Shown here: positions 1 to 5,240 of the stretch, piece by piece
Numbering within the stretch: position 1 is the stretch's first letter
Layout: each line of letters starts with the position of its first letter
Assembly: GCA_005878685.1 (NCBI GenBank)
Contig: VBLN01000027.1
Span: 14,285-19,524, forward strand
Direction of reading: 5' to 3'
DNA: 5,240 bases
From: Deltaproteobacteria bacterium
Lineage (GTDB): Bacteria > Desulfobacterota > Binatia > UBA9968
Notes under the pieces: model-generated
The model's input: only the letters and a program-made list of their open reading frames with translations
Database searches by the model: none
Told to the model about the DNA's origin: nothing
Position numbers and translations under genes: made by a program

Positions 1-890
1 TAGCGCTCTCCATGCCGCACGAGCCGAAAATAAAGGTAGAGCAACGCGAGTGAAAGGACCAGGAGCGCCATCGCATAGGTGCTGGCCAGCCCCCAATCGG
101 TGGGCGTCCGCGACGTATTGAAGAAGACCTCGGTGGTATAGACCCTGACGTTGGCGCGCGCGCCGAGCAGCAGCGGCGCTTCGAACGTCTCAACTGTCTG
201 GATGAACAAGAGCAGCAGCGTCGAGCCGACCGCAGGCATAACGAGCGGCAACGAGATGCGCGTGAGCGTAGACCAGATTCCCGCCCCGGCCACGGTTGAG
301 GCCTCCTCGAGACGGGGATCCATCGACTGAAAGGCGGCAGAAAGAAGCAGATAGGCAAGAGGGGACATCTCAAGTGAATGAATCCAGACCATTCCCCAGA
401 ACGAATAGATGTTAAGCAAACCCTTCACGCCGGTGGTCGCCTCCAGCAAGTAGTTGAGCATTCCGATGGTCGGACTGGCGAGGAGAATCCATGAGATCGT
501 GATGAGAATTCCTGGGATGATGATGCGCCCCAGAGTAACCAATCCGATCAGGGACCCGAGCGGAGTGTTCGTGCGTTCCACGGCCCAGGCCAGAAAACCC
601 CCCATTGCGAACGCGAGCAGTGAGGAGGAGAGCGCGAAGTAGAGCGTGTTCCACGTGGCGTGCCAGAAATCCTTGTTTAGATAGGCGCGAACGTAGTTGG
701 CAAGCGTAAAATCGAAGTTGAGGAATGCGGCTTCTCCGGGTCTGGCGACTTTGAAGCTCGTCCAGATGATCATCAGCAAGGGAACGACCACCTGGTAAAC
801 GAGAACTAGAAAGAGAAGGCTTAAGACAACTGCGCGGCTATCGAGTGATGGCCGCCTCTCAAGCCCTCTCCGGATAGCGCCTGGTGCCAT
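1..890 (-). CDS. ABC transporter permease, Fe(III)/FbpB-like family (partial, N-terminal 296 residues)
   Basis: Inner-membrane permease of a periplasmic-binding-protein-dependent ABC importer. It was read by translating the complement from ATG at 890-888; a TAA directly precedes this ATG in frame, so no earlier start is possible. The frame stays open for 296 codons and runs off the left edge. By eye there are about six membrane segments, near residues 20-43, 79-105, 113-137, 160-187, 216-236 and 268-291. The cytoplasmic EAA loop that contacts the ATPase is clear: E196-A197-S198, G202, I212, L214-P215, matching EAA-x3-G-x9-I-x-LP. The visible part ends in FRLVRHGERY, which resembles the linker in the middle of double-length (about 550-residue) FbpB-type permeases, so a second half probably lies outside the window. 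The start lacks an obvious Shine-Dalgarno site and sits in a hairpin loop. The gene follows the binding protein by 25 bases, so the two are surely co-transcribed. The substrate cannot be read from the sequence; iron is only the best-known case in the family. Confidence 0.93.
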   Translation of the reverse strand, partial: MAPGAIRRGLERRPSLDSRAVVLSLLFLVLVYQVVVPLLMIIWTSFKVARPGEAAFLNFDFTLANYVRAYLNKDFWHATWNTLYFALSSSLLAFAMGGFLAWAVERTNTPLGSLIGLVTLGRIIIPGILITISWILLASPTIGMLNYLLEATTGVKGLLNIYSFWGMVWIHSLEMSPLAYLLLSAAFQSMDPRLEEASTVAGAGIWSTLTRISLPLVMPAVGSTLLLLFIQTVETFEAPLLLGARANVRVYTTEVFFNTSRTPTDWGLASTYAMALLVLSLALLYLYFRLVRHGER

Positions 891-909
891 TTAGTGCGCC
901 GGGAGAGGG
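864..909 (-). repeat. Inverted repeat (RNA hairpin) spanning the permease start codon
   Basis: On the plus strand CCCTCTCCGG (864-873) is the reverse complement of CCGG-GAGAGGG (899-909) apart from one extra G at 901. The transcript could therefore form a ten-pair GC-rich stem with a one-base bulge and a 25-base loop. The loop (874-898) holds the TAAATG that starts the permease. The first arm begins five bases after the binding-protein stop codon. No U-run follows, so this is not an intrinsic terminator. By analogy with other importer operons it may protect the upstream binding-protein mRNA from 3' decay, or lower permease translation; both roles are inference. Confidence 0.6.
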
Positions 910-915
910 GCCAAG

Positions 916-2007
916 CTATTTCTTTCTGCCGATATACTGATTCCAGTAATCGTGCAGCCGGTTCACGAGCTCGTCGCTTAAATAGCCATAGGCGATGAGC
1001 TTCACGTTGTCGGGCAGATAGGGATGCTTTAGGGCCAACGGGCCGCGCAGCTCCTCGGCGGTGTATTTCTGGCTTTCCTCGGACAGTGTCCAATCGGCGA
1101 GCAACGCTGCGGCGTAAGGGTTGGGCGTATTCTTGTTGATGATGATGGCTCCAGCATAAGCGAGGATCGGCGCTGAATAGATGATCGCGTAAGGTACTTT
1201 AGGGTCTTTTCTCTTCTCGTCGACGCCCTGGTAGAGGAAGTTGTCTCCTTGAACGGCGTGGTCGCCCGATAGCATCAACTCCATCCTCTGGGTGTGGCCG
1301 CGCTGGATAATCGGCTGATTCTCGCCGATGCACTTGAGCCAGCCTTTGAGCTTTTCTTCTCCCATCATGACAGAGAGCCCCGCCAAGAAGCGGGTCTCCG
1401 CCGGATCAAAGGAGACTTGTCCTTTGTAAGCTGGCTTGCAGAGGTCTTCCCAGCCTTTTGGTGCCTTGTCGGCGCTCAAAAGATTGGTGTTGTACGAAAT
1501 ACCGTGCTCGCTCCAGTACCAGGGCATCCAGCGATTCTCCGGATCGATGAACCCTTGATATTGCTTCAGTATCTTTTTGGTTGCCGGTGTCGGATACCGA
1601 GCGACGAGATTCTGCTTCAGGATGACCGGCAGGTCGGGCACTGCGAGCGTTATCGCGTCGGTCAGATGGCGTCCAGCGGTCTCCTCAGCAATCAGGCGCT
1701 CGGCGGCGTCCTGGGAGCCGATATCGACCATTTCAACCTTGAGGAAAGAATAACGCTTCTCAAAAAGACGGATATGACCTTTGGCGAGCTTGCCGCGCCA
1801 GGTGTGAACATAGTTGAGCTTCCCTTCTTTTTGCGCGCCTTCCTCAAGTCGCTTTTGACGTTGGGTCTCCGGCAATTTTGCGAGCTCTTTGTAAAGCTGG
1901 TCCGCACTCCGTTCCGCGGAATGTGACGGCCTTCCCCAGCCGGTCAGCAGTGCTATAATGCATAGCGCAGGAGCACTCATGGTCAAGAAGGATTTTGTCA
2001 TGCGCAT
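916..2007 (-). CDS. ABC transporter extracellular substrate-binding protein, Fe(III)-type (SBP_bac_1/FbpA-like)
   Basis: Periplasmic ligand-capturing component of the importer whose permease follows 25 bases downstream; 363 residues, a normal full length for the family. The N terminus is a Sec signal peptide: basic residues MRMTK, a hydrophobic core at about 9-23, and a likely cleavage near residues 30-31 (SHS-A). There is no lipobox cysteine at the cleavage point, so the mature protein is probably soluble. The mature part begins with a charged helix (about 33-62) followed by the first beta strand (GKLNYVHTW, 62-70). Later come WYWSEHGISYNT (163-174), a hinge-like DPAETRF (201-207), and AYAGAIIINKNTPNP (283-297) with the closing PYAAALLADW, all typical of this binding-protein class. 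Cys190 and Cys226 could form a disulfide. ATG at 2007 was chosen because AAGGAG lies nine bases upstream; the next ATG (2001) is spaced worse. The ligand cannot be told from sequence: the usual tyrosine pair of iron-binding members was not securely located, so an organic ligand is equally possible. Confidence 0.93.
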   Translation of the reverse strand: MRMTKSFLTMSAPALCIIALLTGWGRPSHSAERSADQLYKELAKLPETQRQKRLEEGAQKEGKLNYVHTWRGKLAKGHIRLFEKRYSFLKVEMVDIGSQDAAERLIAEETAGRHLTDAITLAVPDLPVILKQNLVARYPTPATKKILKQYQGFIDPENRWMPWYWSEHGISYNTNLLSADKAPKGWEDLCKPAYKGQVSFDPAETRFLAGLSVMMGEEKLKGWLKCIGENQPIIQRGHTQRMELMLSGDHAVQGDNFLYQGVDEKRKDPKVPYAIIYSAPILAYAGAIIINKNTPNPYAAALLADWTLSEESQKYTAEELRGPLALKHPYLPDNVKLIAYGYLSDELVNRLHDYWNQYIGRKK

Positions 2008-2016
2008 GTTTGGACG

Positions 2017-2022
2017 CTCCTT
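2017..2022 (-). promoter_or_regulatory. Ribosome binding site of the substrate-binding protein
   Basis: The complement reads AAGGAG nine bases before ATG 2007, preceded by an A-rich stretch. It favours the start at 2007 over the in-frame ATG at 2001, which would have a 15-base spacing. This is the strongest Shine-Dalgarno site in the importer operon; the permease lacks one, which fits higher expression of the binding protein. Confidence 0.75.
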
Positions 2023-2072
2023 TTTTTCAAGAATTGGACGGCATATCCTGAGAAACGGCGTGCTTCAGCACT

Positions 2073-2101
2073 CTAATATCCAGGTGATCCCGACATTTCA
2101 A
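2073..2101 (-). promoter_or_regulatory. Candidate sigma70-type promoter of the importer operon
   Basis: On the complement TTGAAA (2101-2096, five of six matches to TTGACA) is followed after exactly 17 bases by TATTAG (2078-2073, four of six matches to TATAAT). A transcript start near 2066 would leave a leader of about 60 bases before ATG 2007. The promoter lies just left of the amidohydrolase remnant on the other strand. It was found by eye, and the match to the -10 consensus is only moderate. Confidence 0.45.
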
Positions 2102-2119
2102 GCTCATGATTGAGCCCAA

Positions 2120-2335
2120 ATGCAGATGGATGTTGGCATGTTGCTAGTGATCGGCGATTCAGGTGGGCCACAGATTATCCCGGGCACCAAGCGGCTGGTG
2201 CAGAAATCCGAAGGGATTCATTTCACCGTTGTGAACGGAAAGGTGATTTACGAACATGGACGCTTGAGCGGCGATCTCCCTGGGCAGGTGCTGCGCGGTT
2301 CTGGTCGCTCCATGCGCCAGGCGGCTGCAGCTTAG
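2120..2335 (+). pseudogene. C-terminal remnant of a D-aminoacylase/amidohydrolase-family enzyme
   Basis: The 71-codon frame reads like only the last 50-60 residues of a metal-dependent amidohydrolase of the N-acyl-D-amino-acid deacylase type, whose members are about 480-570 residues long. The best-preserved part is KRLVQKSEGIHFTVVNGKVI followed by YEHGRLSGDLPGQVLRG. This is the closing beta strands, with the hallmark VNG-x-V, a short turn and G-x-LPG-x-LRG. The part before it (residues 4-24, DVGMLLVIGDSGGPQII) resembles the usual AD-LLVxDP...PxIVxDLPxG segment with residues missing. No metal-binding HxH, lysine or aspartate of the catalytic barrel is present, and an in-frame TGA lies at 2111-2113. 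The ATG at 2120 has no convincing ribosome binding site. The stop TAG overlaps the Shine-Dalgarno site of the Rieske gene, so the two probably once formed an operon. It could still be translated as a leader peptide, but no catalytic role is possible. Family recognition is by eye. Confidence 0.65.
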
Positions 2336-2338
2336 GAG
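2334..2338 (+). promoter_or_regulatory. Ribosome binding site of the Rieske gene, overlapping the upstream stop codon
   Basis: AGGAG shares two bases with the TAG (2333-2335) that ends the amidohydrolase remnant and lies five bases before GTG 2344. It decides the start: the open frame runs much further left, to at least 2110, but those residues do not resemble a Rieske protein and are out of frame with the remnant. The overlap is a typical translational-coupling arrangement. Confidence 0.75.
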
Positions 2339-2343
2339 TTGCT

Positions 2344-2661
2344 GTGGGCGTAAGTTTGGTGCCCGTCTCGCGCGTCGACGATCTGCTGCCAGGCAAGATG
2401 AAGCCTGTCGAGCTCGGGGGCCGCCAGCTTTTGCTTGCGCATGTGGATGGCCGATACTTCGCTTTTGTCCGTGAATGTCCGCATGAGGCCGCTGACCTTC
2501 AGATGGGGGAGCTGGATGGCTACAAGGTCCGCTGCGTCAATCATGGCTACTGCTTCGACCTCACTACGGGTGAATGCCAGCTCCCTAAAGGAGGCCCGCA
2601 GCTCACCACCCTTCCTGTCGAAGTGCGCGGGGAAGAGATCTGCATACGGCTCGAATGGTAG
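2344..2661 (+). CDS. Small Rieske [2Fe-2S] ferredoxin-like protein
   Basis: Soluble electron-transfer protein of 105 residues, a normal length for a stand-alone Rieske ferredoxin of the kind serving ring-hydroxylating or other oxygenases. With the GTG start at 2344, the two cluster-binding boxes are C45-P-H47 and C64-V-N-H67, spaced by 16 residues. They supply the two cysteine and two histidine ligands. Beta-rich flanks follow the fold: SLVPVSRVDDLLPG at the start, then FDLTTGECQLP (71-81) and a final LPVEVRGEEICIRLEW. There is no signal peptide or membrane segment, so it should be cytoplasmic. Two deviations stand out: alanine at position 49, where many members have glycine after CPHx, and extra cysteines at 70, 78 and 100. 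No oxygenase or reductase lies in the window, so the partner is unknown. The gene directly follows the amidohydrolase remnant, from which it may once have been co-translated. Only 60 bases separate it from the convergent glycosyltransferase gene, with no clear terminator. Confidence 0.9.
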   Translation: MGVSLVPVSRVDDLLPGKMKPVELGGRQLLLAHVDGRYFAFVRECPHEAADLQMGELDGYKVRCVNHGYCFDLTTGECQLPKGGPQLTTLPVEVRGEEICIRLEW

Positions 2662-2721
2662 GAAATCTTCTCAGCACTAACCAACTTTTCCCTAACACAA
2701 ACAAATAAGCTTCTTCCTTTG

Positions 2722-3993
2722 TCATCTGGCTGAGCCGACAGAAATCTTGTTGGTGAATATGAGCAAGGCCACAAAAAATCCAACCAAGATGGCCTCTAGT
2801 ACAAGTGGGAGTGCGACGTCGGCATTCACTGTTAAGAAAAAGGGAAAATAGAGACTGATACTTGCCCACGCCATCAAAGCTGACTTCCTTAAAAAGTCTC
2901 CTTCCGGTGTTGTCCACTCCCGTCCTGCTAGAATGACACCTGCAGGGAAAAACATACAAAGATCATAATACAGCATATGAGGCGGGACCAACGGGAGAAG
3001 GCTCAGCCCGAGTGCGCTGATGAGAGATATCTTTGATGACCAATCTTCGTTGGATCTGGCAAGCTTTCTACCCTGCCACAATCCAATCAGCCAGAGGGCT
3101 GCAGCGAGCGAATAAAAGGGCAGCTTCAACGAGGGGCGTTGACTTACGGGAAAGAGCATCAGAAGGTTGCTCGGCAAACTGGTAATAATATGGATTGGGA
3201 CGGTATAGAGCCCGGTTACATAGGTGGCGTCGCTTGCTTTGAGGGATGTCAACCAGTTCATCGTGATTTCCTTGGGTAAAATAAATAGGTTCGCAAGAAA
3301 TAGTGCAGCGCTGCCCAGGACGATTCCTAGAAGACAATGAATGCGCCCGACCAGGGCCAGAGCCAAACCCACCAGCCCAACCGTGGGAAGATACTGAGGC
3401 TTGAGGCTGAGAAATGACCATGCGAGACCGGCTAAGAAGGGGCGGTTCTTCATGAGCAAAAAATAGCCGCCGCACAACGGCAGGAGCCCAAAAACAATGC
3501 CTAACTGCCCGATCCATACACTGATGAAAACCGGGAACAGCAGGAAACTAAAAAAAAAGATATCGCTACTCCTGGTTTGAGTAAGGGCCGCTAAAAGCGC
3601 GCAGCAGATGGCGAGCGCGGCAAGAGATAATCCCTGCCACAACAGGAGTGACAAGTTGGGTCTCAGATGGCTTAATGGAGTGAAGATCCATGCCACAAGC
3701 GGGCTGTACATGTAGGCGGCAGTTAGATTTTGCGGCAGATGGGGAAGCAATGCATGAGTAGCCTTGTCGAAAGGAGCACCAGTGAAGGAAAGAGCATCGG
3801 GCCCCGGGTAGAGATTCAGAGCTTCGCCGGAGGCGACCAAATGTCCGGCCACGTAGAAAGTCATCACATAATCCGTTGATTCCGCAGCCTGAGGCAAATA
3901 AAGAGCACTGTAAAGAATGACGATGATGGCGAGGATCGTCCATGTCTTTGCGAAGAAAACTAAAATCCGGTACGGGGTAATCGCCACAGTCAT
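2722..3993 (-). CDS. GT87/DUF2029 family polytopic membrane glycosyltransferase
   Basis: Integral membrane protein of 423 residues with about ten or more hydrophobic segments, for example near 11-33, 117-138, 145-160, 163-181, 202-216, 219-239, 293-306, 323-338, 372-387 and 394-413. GT87 enzymes use polyprenyl-phosphate-linked sugars as donors and extend glycans on the outer face of the membrane; mycobacterial PimE is the known case. Family marks: an early acidic residue in DYVMTFYVAGHLVASG (Asp41), LYP at 61-63, YMYSPLVAWIFTPLSHL (94-110), GQLGIVFGLLPL (162-173), AGLAWSFLSLKPQ (188-200, the usual K-P-Q) and PPHMLYYDL (337-345). ATG 3993 is supported by CAGGA seven bases upstream. The gene stands alone: it is convergent with the Rieske gene and divergent from the exported coiled-coil protein. 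Sampled lines are clearly poorer in G+C (40-55 percent) than the permease (63-67 percent), which may hint at transfer. The acceptor glycan or lipid is unknown. Confidence 0.85.
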   Translation of the reverse strand: MTVAITPYRILVFFAKTWTILAIIVILYSALYLPQAAESTDYVMTFYVAGHLVASGEALNLYPGPDALSFTGAPFDKATHALLPHLPQNLTAAYMYSPLVAWIFTPLSHLRPNLSLLLWQGLSLAALAICCALLAALTQTRSSDIFFFSFLLFPVFISVWIGQLGIVFGLLPLCGGYFLLMKNRPFLAGLAWSFLSLKPQYLPTVGLVGLALALVGRIHCLLGIVLGSAALFLANLFILPKEITMNWLTSLKASDATYVTGLYTVPIHIITSLPSNLLMLFPVSQRPSLKLPFYSLAAALWLIGLWQGRKLARSNEDWSSKISLISALGLSLLPLVPPHMLYYDLCMFFPAGVILAGREWTTPEGDFLRKSALMAWASISLYFPFFLTVNADVALPLVLEAILVGFFVALLIFTNKISVGSAR

Positions 3994-4074
3994 TGCAAGT
4001 TCCTGTAAAAGATCATGTGACGTGCCTACATTCGGCTGTTGATTCTCCGCGCTCCCCTAAAGAAAACGAAAAAT

Positions 4075-4083
4075 ATTCTATCA
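4075..4083 (-). promoter_or_regulatory. Candidate extended -10 promoter of the GT87 gene
   Basis: On the complement TGATAGAAT combines a TGn extension with TAGAAT, five of six matches to TATAAT. No convincing -35 box lies 17 bases upstream, as is usual for extended -10 promoters. It would give a leader of about 75 bases before ATG 3993. The rest of the 208-base divergent spacer (3994-4201) shows only a poor plus-strand candidate, TATATG at 4174-4179. Confidence 0.35.
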
Positions 4084-4201
4084 CATCACCGAACAGGCTG
4101 CATTTTCATTACGTTGTTGCTAAAGGGAATAGCGCTTGGTGCTTTCGCTCTGGTTGCAAAATCGTCGCGACAGTATATGTTTTCGTTTCAGCCTTCAATC
4201 C

Positions 4202-5008
4202 ATGAAGCCTAACAGGTTACTTACAGTCAGCGTCATTGGCCTTGTTCTTTTAGCCCTGTCAAGCGCCGCTTTCGCTCAGGGCAGCAGCACGAAGTCCACG
4301 ACCAAGCCATTTCAAGCAGAGAGCTCAAAGTCATCACAGAAAGAAGTTTCGGCATCCCAGAACGAACTTATCGAGAAGATGAAGGCTTCCAGGGAAAGCC
4401 TGGAAAAGCTCCTGGCCGTATATGAAAAGCAGTTCCAGAGCCAGTCCGCGGATTTTGAGACCAAAAAAGGTTTGTATGAGAGGGATTTGATTTCAAAGTT
4501 AGAACTTGAACAGAGTCAGCGGGCCGCTGCCAACACGCGCTTTCAAATCGAACAAGTACAGAGATGGATTGCGGAGAATGATGTCGTCCTTGCCGAAGCG
4601 CTCGCACGGGACGAGCTGCAGCGACTGCCCCCACTGCCCTTAGGCGGCTACAGCGAGACCGCAGCGCTCATCCGTTACAACGGGGGCGCGAGATGGTCGC
4701 TTGCCGATGCTGGCAAGATCGAGAAATTTTTCGCCGAACGTTTCGGCCATGAGCTGCCGGTCAGCGCTATGGGTCAGACTCCGGTCCATGAGCGCATGAG
4801 ATTTGATCACAGAGACGCGATGGACGTTGCCGTTCATCCGGACAGTGTGGAAGGGCGAGCGCTGATGGCCTACTTGCGCAGCATGCGCGTACCGTTCATC
4901 GCTTTTCGAGTTAAGGTGACGGGTTCGGCGACCGGAACGCACATTCATGTCGGAAGACCCTCGATTCGAGTCATTTCCCCGATCAGCGGACGCTCTTCTG
5001 TCCAATAG
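4202..5008 (+). CDS. Exported protein: adaptor-like coiled coil joined to a putative M15-like metallohydrolase domain
   Basis: A 268-residue protein with three parts. Residues 1-25 are a Sec signal peptide (MKPNRLLTVS, hydrophobic core, cleavage after AFA25). A Ser/Lys/Thr-rich linker (26-50) leads to a charged coiled coil at about 53-140. Its stretch KKGLYERDLISKLELEQSQR resembles the helical hairpin of HlyD-type membrane-fusion and TolC-type proteins. After a proline-rich hinge (LPPLPLGGY, 142-150) comes a compact domain with GQTPVHERMRFDHRDAMD (191-208) and GTHIHVG (245-251). His203, Asp208 and the HIH at 247-249 could bind zinc as in D-Ala-D-Ala carboxypeptidase (M15) or hedgehog-type folds. 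However, the His-to-Asp spacing is five rather than the usual seven, so the assignment is tentative. ATG 4202 was chosen because the signal peptide starts there, although it lacks a Shine-Dalgarno site. TTG 4136 has AAAGGG eight bases upstream but would add an odd 22 residues before the signal. A periplasmic cell-wall role is inference. Confidence 0.75.
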   Translation: MKPNRLLTVSVIGLVLLALSSAAFAQGSSTKSTTKPFQAESSKSSQKEVSASQNELIEKMKASRESLEKLLAVYEKQFQSQSADFETKKGLYERDLISKLELEQSQRAAANTRFQIEQVQRWIAENDVVLAEALARDELQRLPPLPLGGYSETAALIRYNGGARWSLADAGKIEKFFAERFGHELPVSAMGQTPVHERMRFDHRDAMDVAVHPDSVEGRALMAYLRSMRVPFIAFRVKVTGSATGTHIHVGRPSIRVISPISGRSSVQ

Positions 5009-5057
5009 ATCAGTCACGGGGTTGCGCAGATTCGTGAGTGGACGACGAAATCTATCT

Positions 5058-5074
5058 CTTGATTGTGGATCAAG
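5058..5074. repeat. Small perfect inverted repeat between the exported-protein gene and ispF
   Basis: CTTGAT (5058-5063) and ATCAAG (5069-5074) flank the five bases TGTGG. The six-pair stem starts about 50 bases after the stop of the coiled-coil protein. The following bases are purine-rich with no T-run, so it is not a standard terminator on the plus strand. It may be an operator or a chance palindrome. The rest of the 191-base gap (5009-5199) shows no gene or clear promoter. Confidence 0.3.
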
Positions 5075-5199
5075 GCGGAGAGATGATTGAAAATGAACTT
5101 ACATGCTGCATTCAGCGTGATCATGACCCATGAGGCTTCTAAGCTTTAGAGAATTGTTCCACAGTGTTCTTTTCTGGATGAGAAGGCGCTTTGAGGACC

Positions 5200-5240
5200 A
5201 TGACTCCCTACTATCGCGTCGGACACGGATTTGACGTCCA
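5200..5240 (+). CDS. ispF: 2-C-methyl-D-erythritol 2,4-cyclodiphosphate synthase (partial, first 13 codons)
   Basis: The last 41 bases read MTPYYRVGHGFDV followed by CA, the start of a histidine codon. RVGHGFDVH is the highly conserved N terminus of IspF, where the Asp and His (here residues 12 and 14) bind the catalytic metal ion. IspF converts 4-diphosphocytidyl-2-C-methyl-D-erythritol 2-phosphate to the cyclic diphosphate, releasing CMP, in the cytoplasmic MEP route to isoprenoids. ATG 5200 has GAGGA only two bases upstream, which is tight, and AGAAGG 13 bases upstream; the short distance from the start to the motif still makes this the natural start. ispD does not lie directly upstream, so the common ispD-ispF pair is not seen here. 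The rest of the gene is beyond the right edge. Confidence 0.88.
   Translation, partial: MTPYYRVGHGFDV

Noticed and set aside
1294..1926. Open frame of 210 codons on the plus strand opposite the binding-protein gene
   Set aside because: It is antisense to a clearly recognisable binding protein, has no family resemblance or ribosome binding site, and is explained by codon bias of the true gene.
1945..1965. Lipobox for the substrate-binding protein
   Set aside because: The only cysteine in the signal region (residue 16) lies inside the hydrophobic core and is not preceded by a usual L-x-[AG] cleavage pattern.
2060..2071. Short hairpin GTGC-TTCA-GCAC near the start of the importer leader
   Set aside because: Only four to five pairs, and it overlaps the predicted transcript start, so it may not even be transcribed.
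2110..2343. Leftward extension of the Rieske reading frame, which would give a 183-residue protein
   Set aside because: The extra residues do not resemble any Rieske extension, they overlap the recognisable amidohydrolase tail in another frame, and GTG 2344 has a well-placed AGGAG.
2662..2721. Possible bidirectional terminator between the convergent Rieske and GT87 genes
   Set aside because: No stem of useful length followed by a T-run was found on either strand; GGCTGAGCC at 2728-2736 has only one loop base and lies in coding sequence.
4154..4179. Plus-strand promoter for the exported protein (TTGCAA and TATATG)
   Set aside because: The spacer is only 14 bases and the alternative -35 at 17 bases matches the consensus poorly.
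5038..5133. Small open frame of 31 codons (GTG start) between the exported-protein gene and ispF
   Set aside because: No ribosome binding site, no recognisable motif, and a length expected by chance.

Overview
The window looks like chromosomal DNA from an uncultured Gram-negative-type environmental bacterium. It has Sec-type signal peptides, a periplasmic-binding-protein ABC importer and the MEP isoprenoid pathway gene ispF. The mix of an Fe(III)-type solute-binding protein, a permease, an amidohydrolase remnant and a small Rieske protein recalls soil and subsurface lineages such as Binatota/Desulfobacterota or Rokubacteria. That placement is a weak inference from gene style, not from a marker. 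No rRNA, tRNA, CRISPR array or insertion sequence was seen.

Layout. (1) Positions 1-2007, minus strand: an ABC importer operon, transcribed right to left. A signal-peptide-bearing substrate-binding protein (916-2007) is followed after 25 bases by a permease (1-890, running off the left edge). A sigma70-like promoter and a good Shine-Dalgarno site lie upstream of the binding protein. The gene junction carries an inverted repeat that puts the permease start codon in a hairpin loop. (2) Positions 2120-2661, plus strand: the C-terminal tail of a D-aminoacylase/amidohydrolase-like enzyme survives as a remnant. Its stop codon overlaps the ribosome binding site of an intact 105-residue Rieske [2Fe-2S] ferredoxin-like protein. 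(3) Positions 2722-3993, minus strand: a polytopic GT87/DUF2029 membrane glycosyltransferase, convergent with the Rieske gene. (4) Positions 4202-5008, plus strand: an exported protein joining an efflux-adaptor-like coiled coil to a putative metal-binding domain that resembles M15 peptidases. It is divergent from the glycosyltransferase. (5) Positions 5200-5240, plus strand: the first codons of ispF, running off the right edge.

Function. The importer genes clearly work together: the binding protein captures a ligand in the periplasm and passes it to the permease, and an ATPase gene is expected beyond the left edge. The Rieske gene and the amidohydrolase remnant look like the end of an older catabolic operon that has been cut down. 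The glycosyltransferase and the exported coiled-coil protein may both act at the cell envelope, but nothing in the sequence links them beyond adjacency.

The best candidates for something undescribed are the coiled-coil/putative metallohydrolase fusion, the hairpin over the permease start, and the remnant-to-Rieske junction. No complete new multi-gene system is evident.
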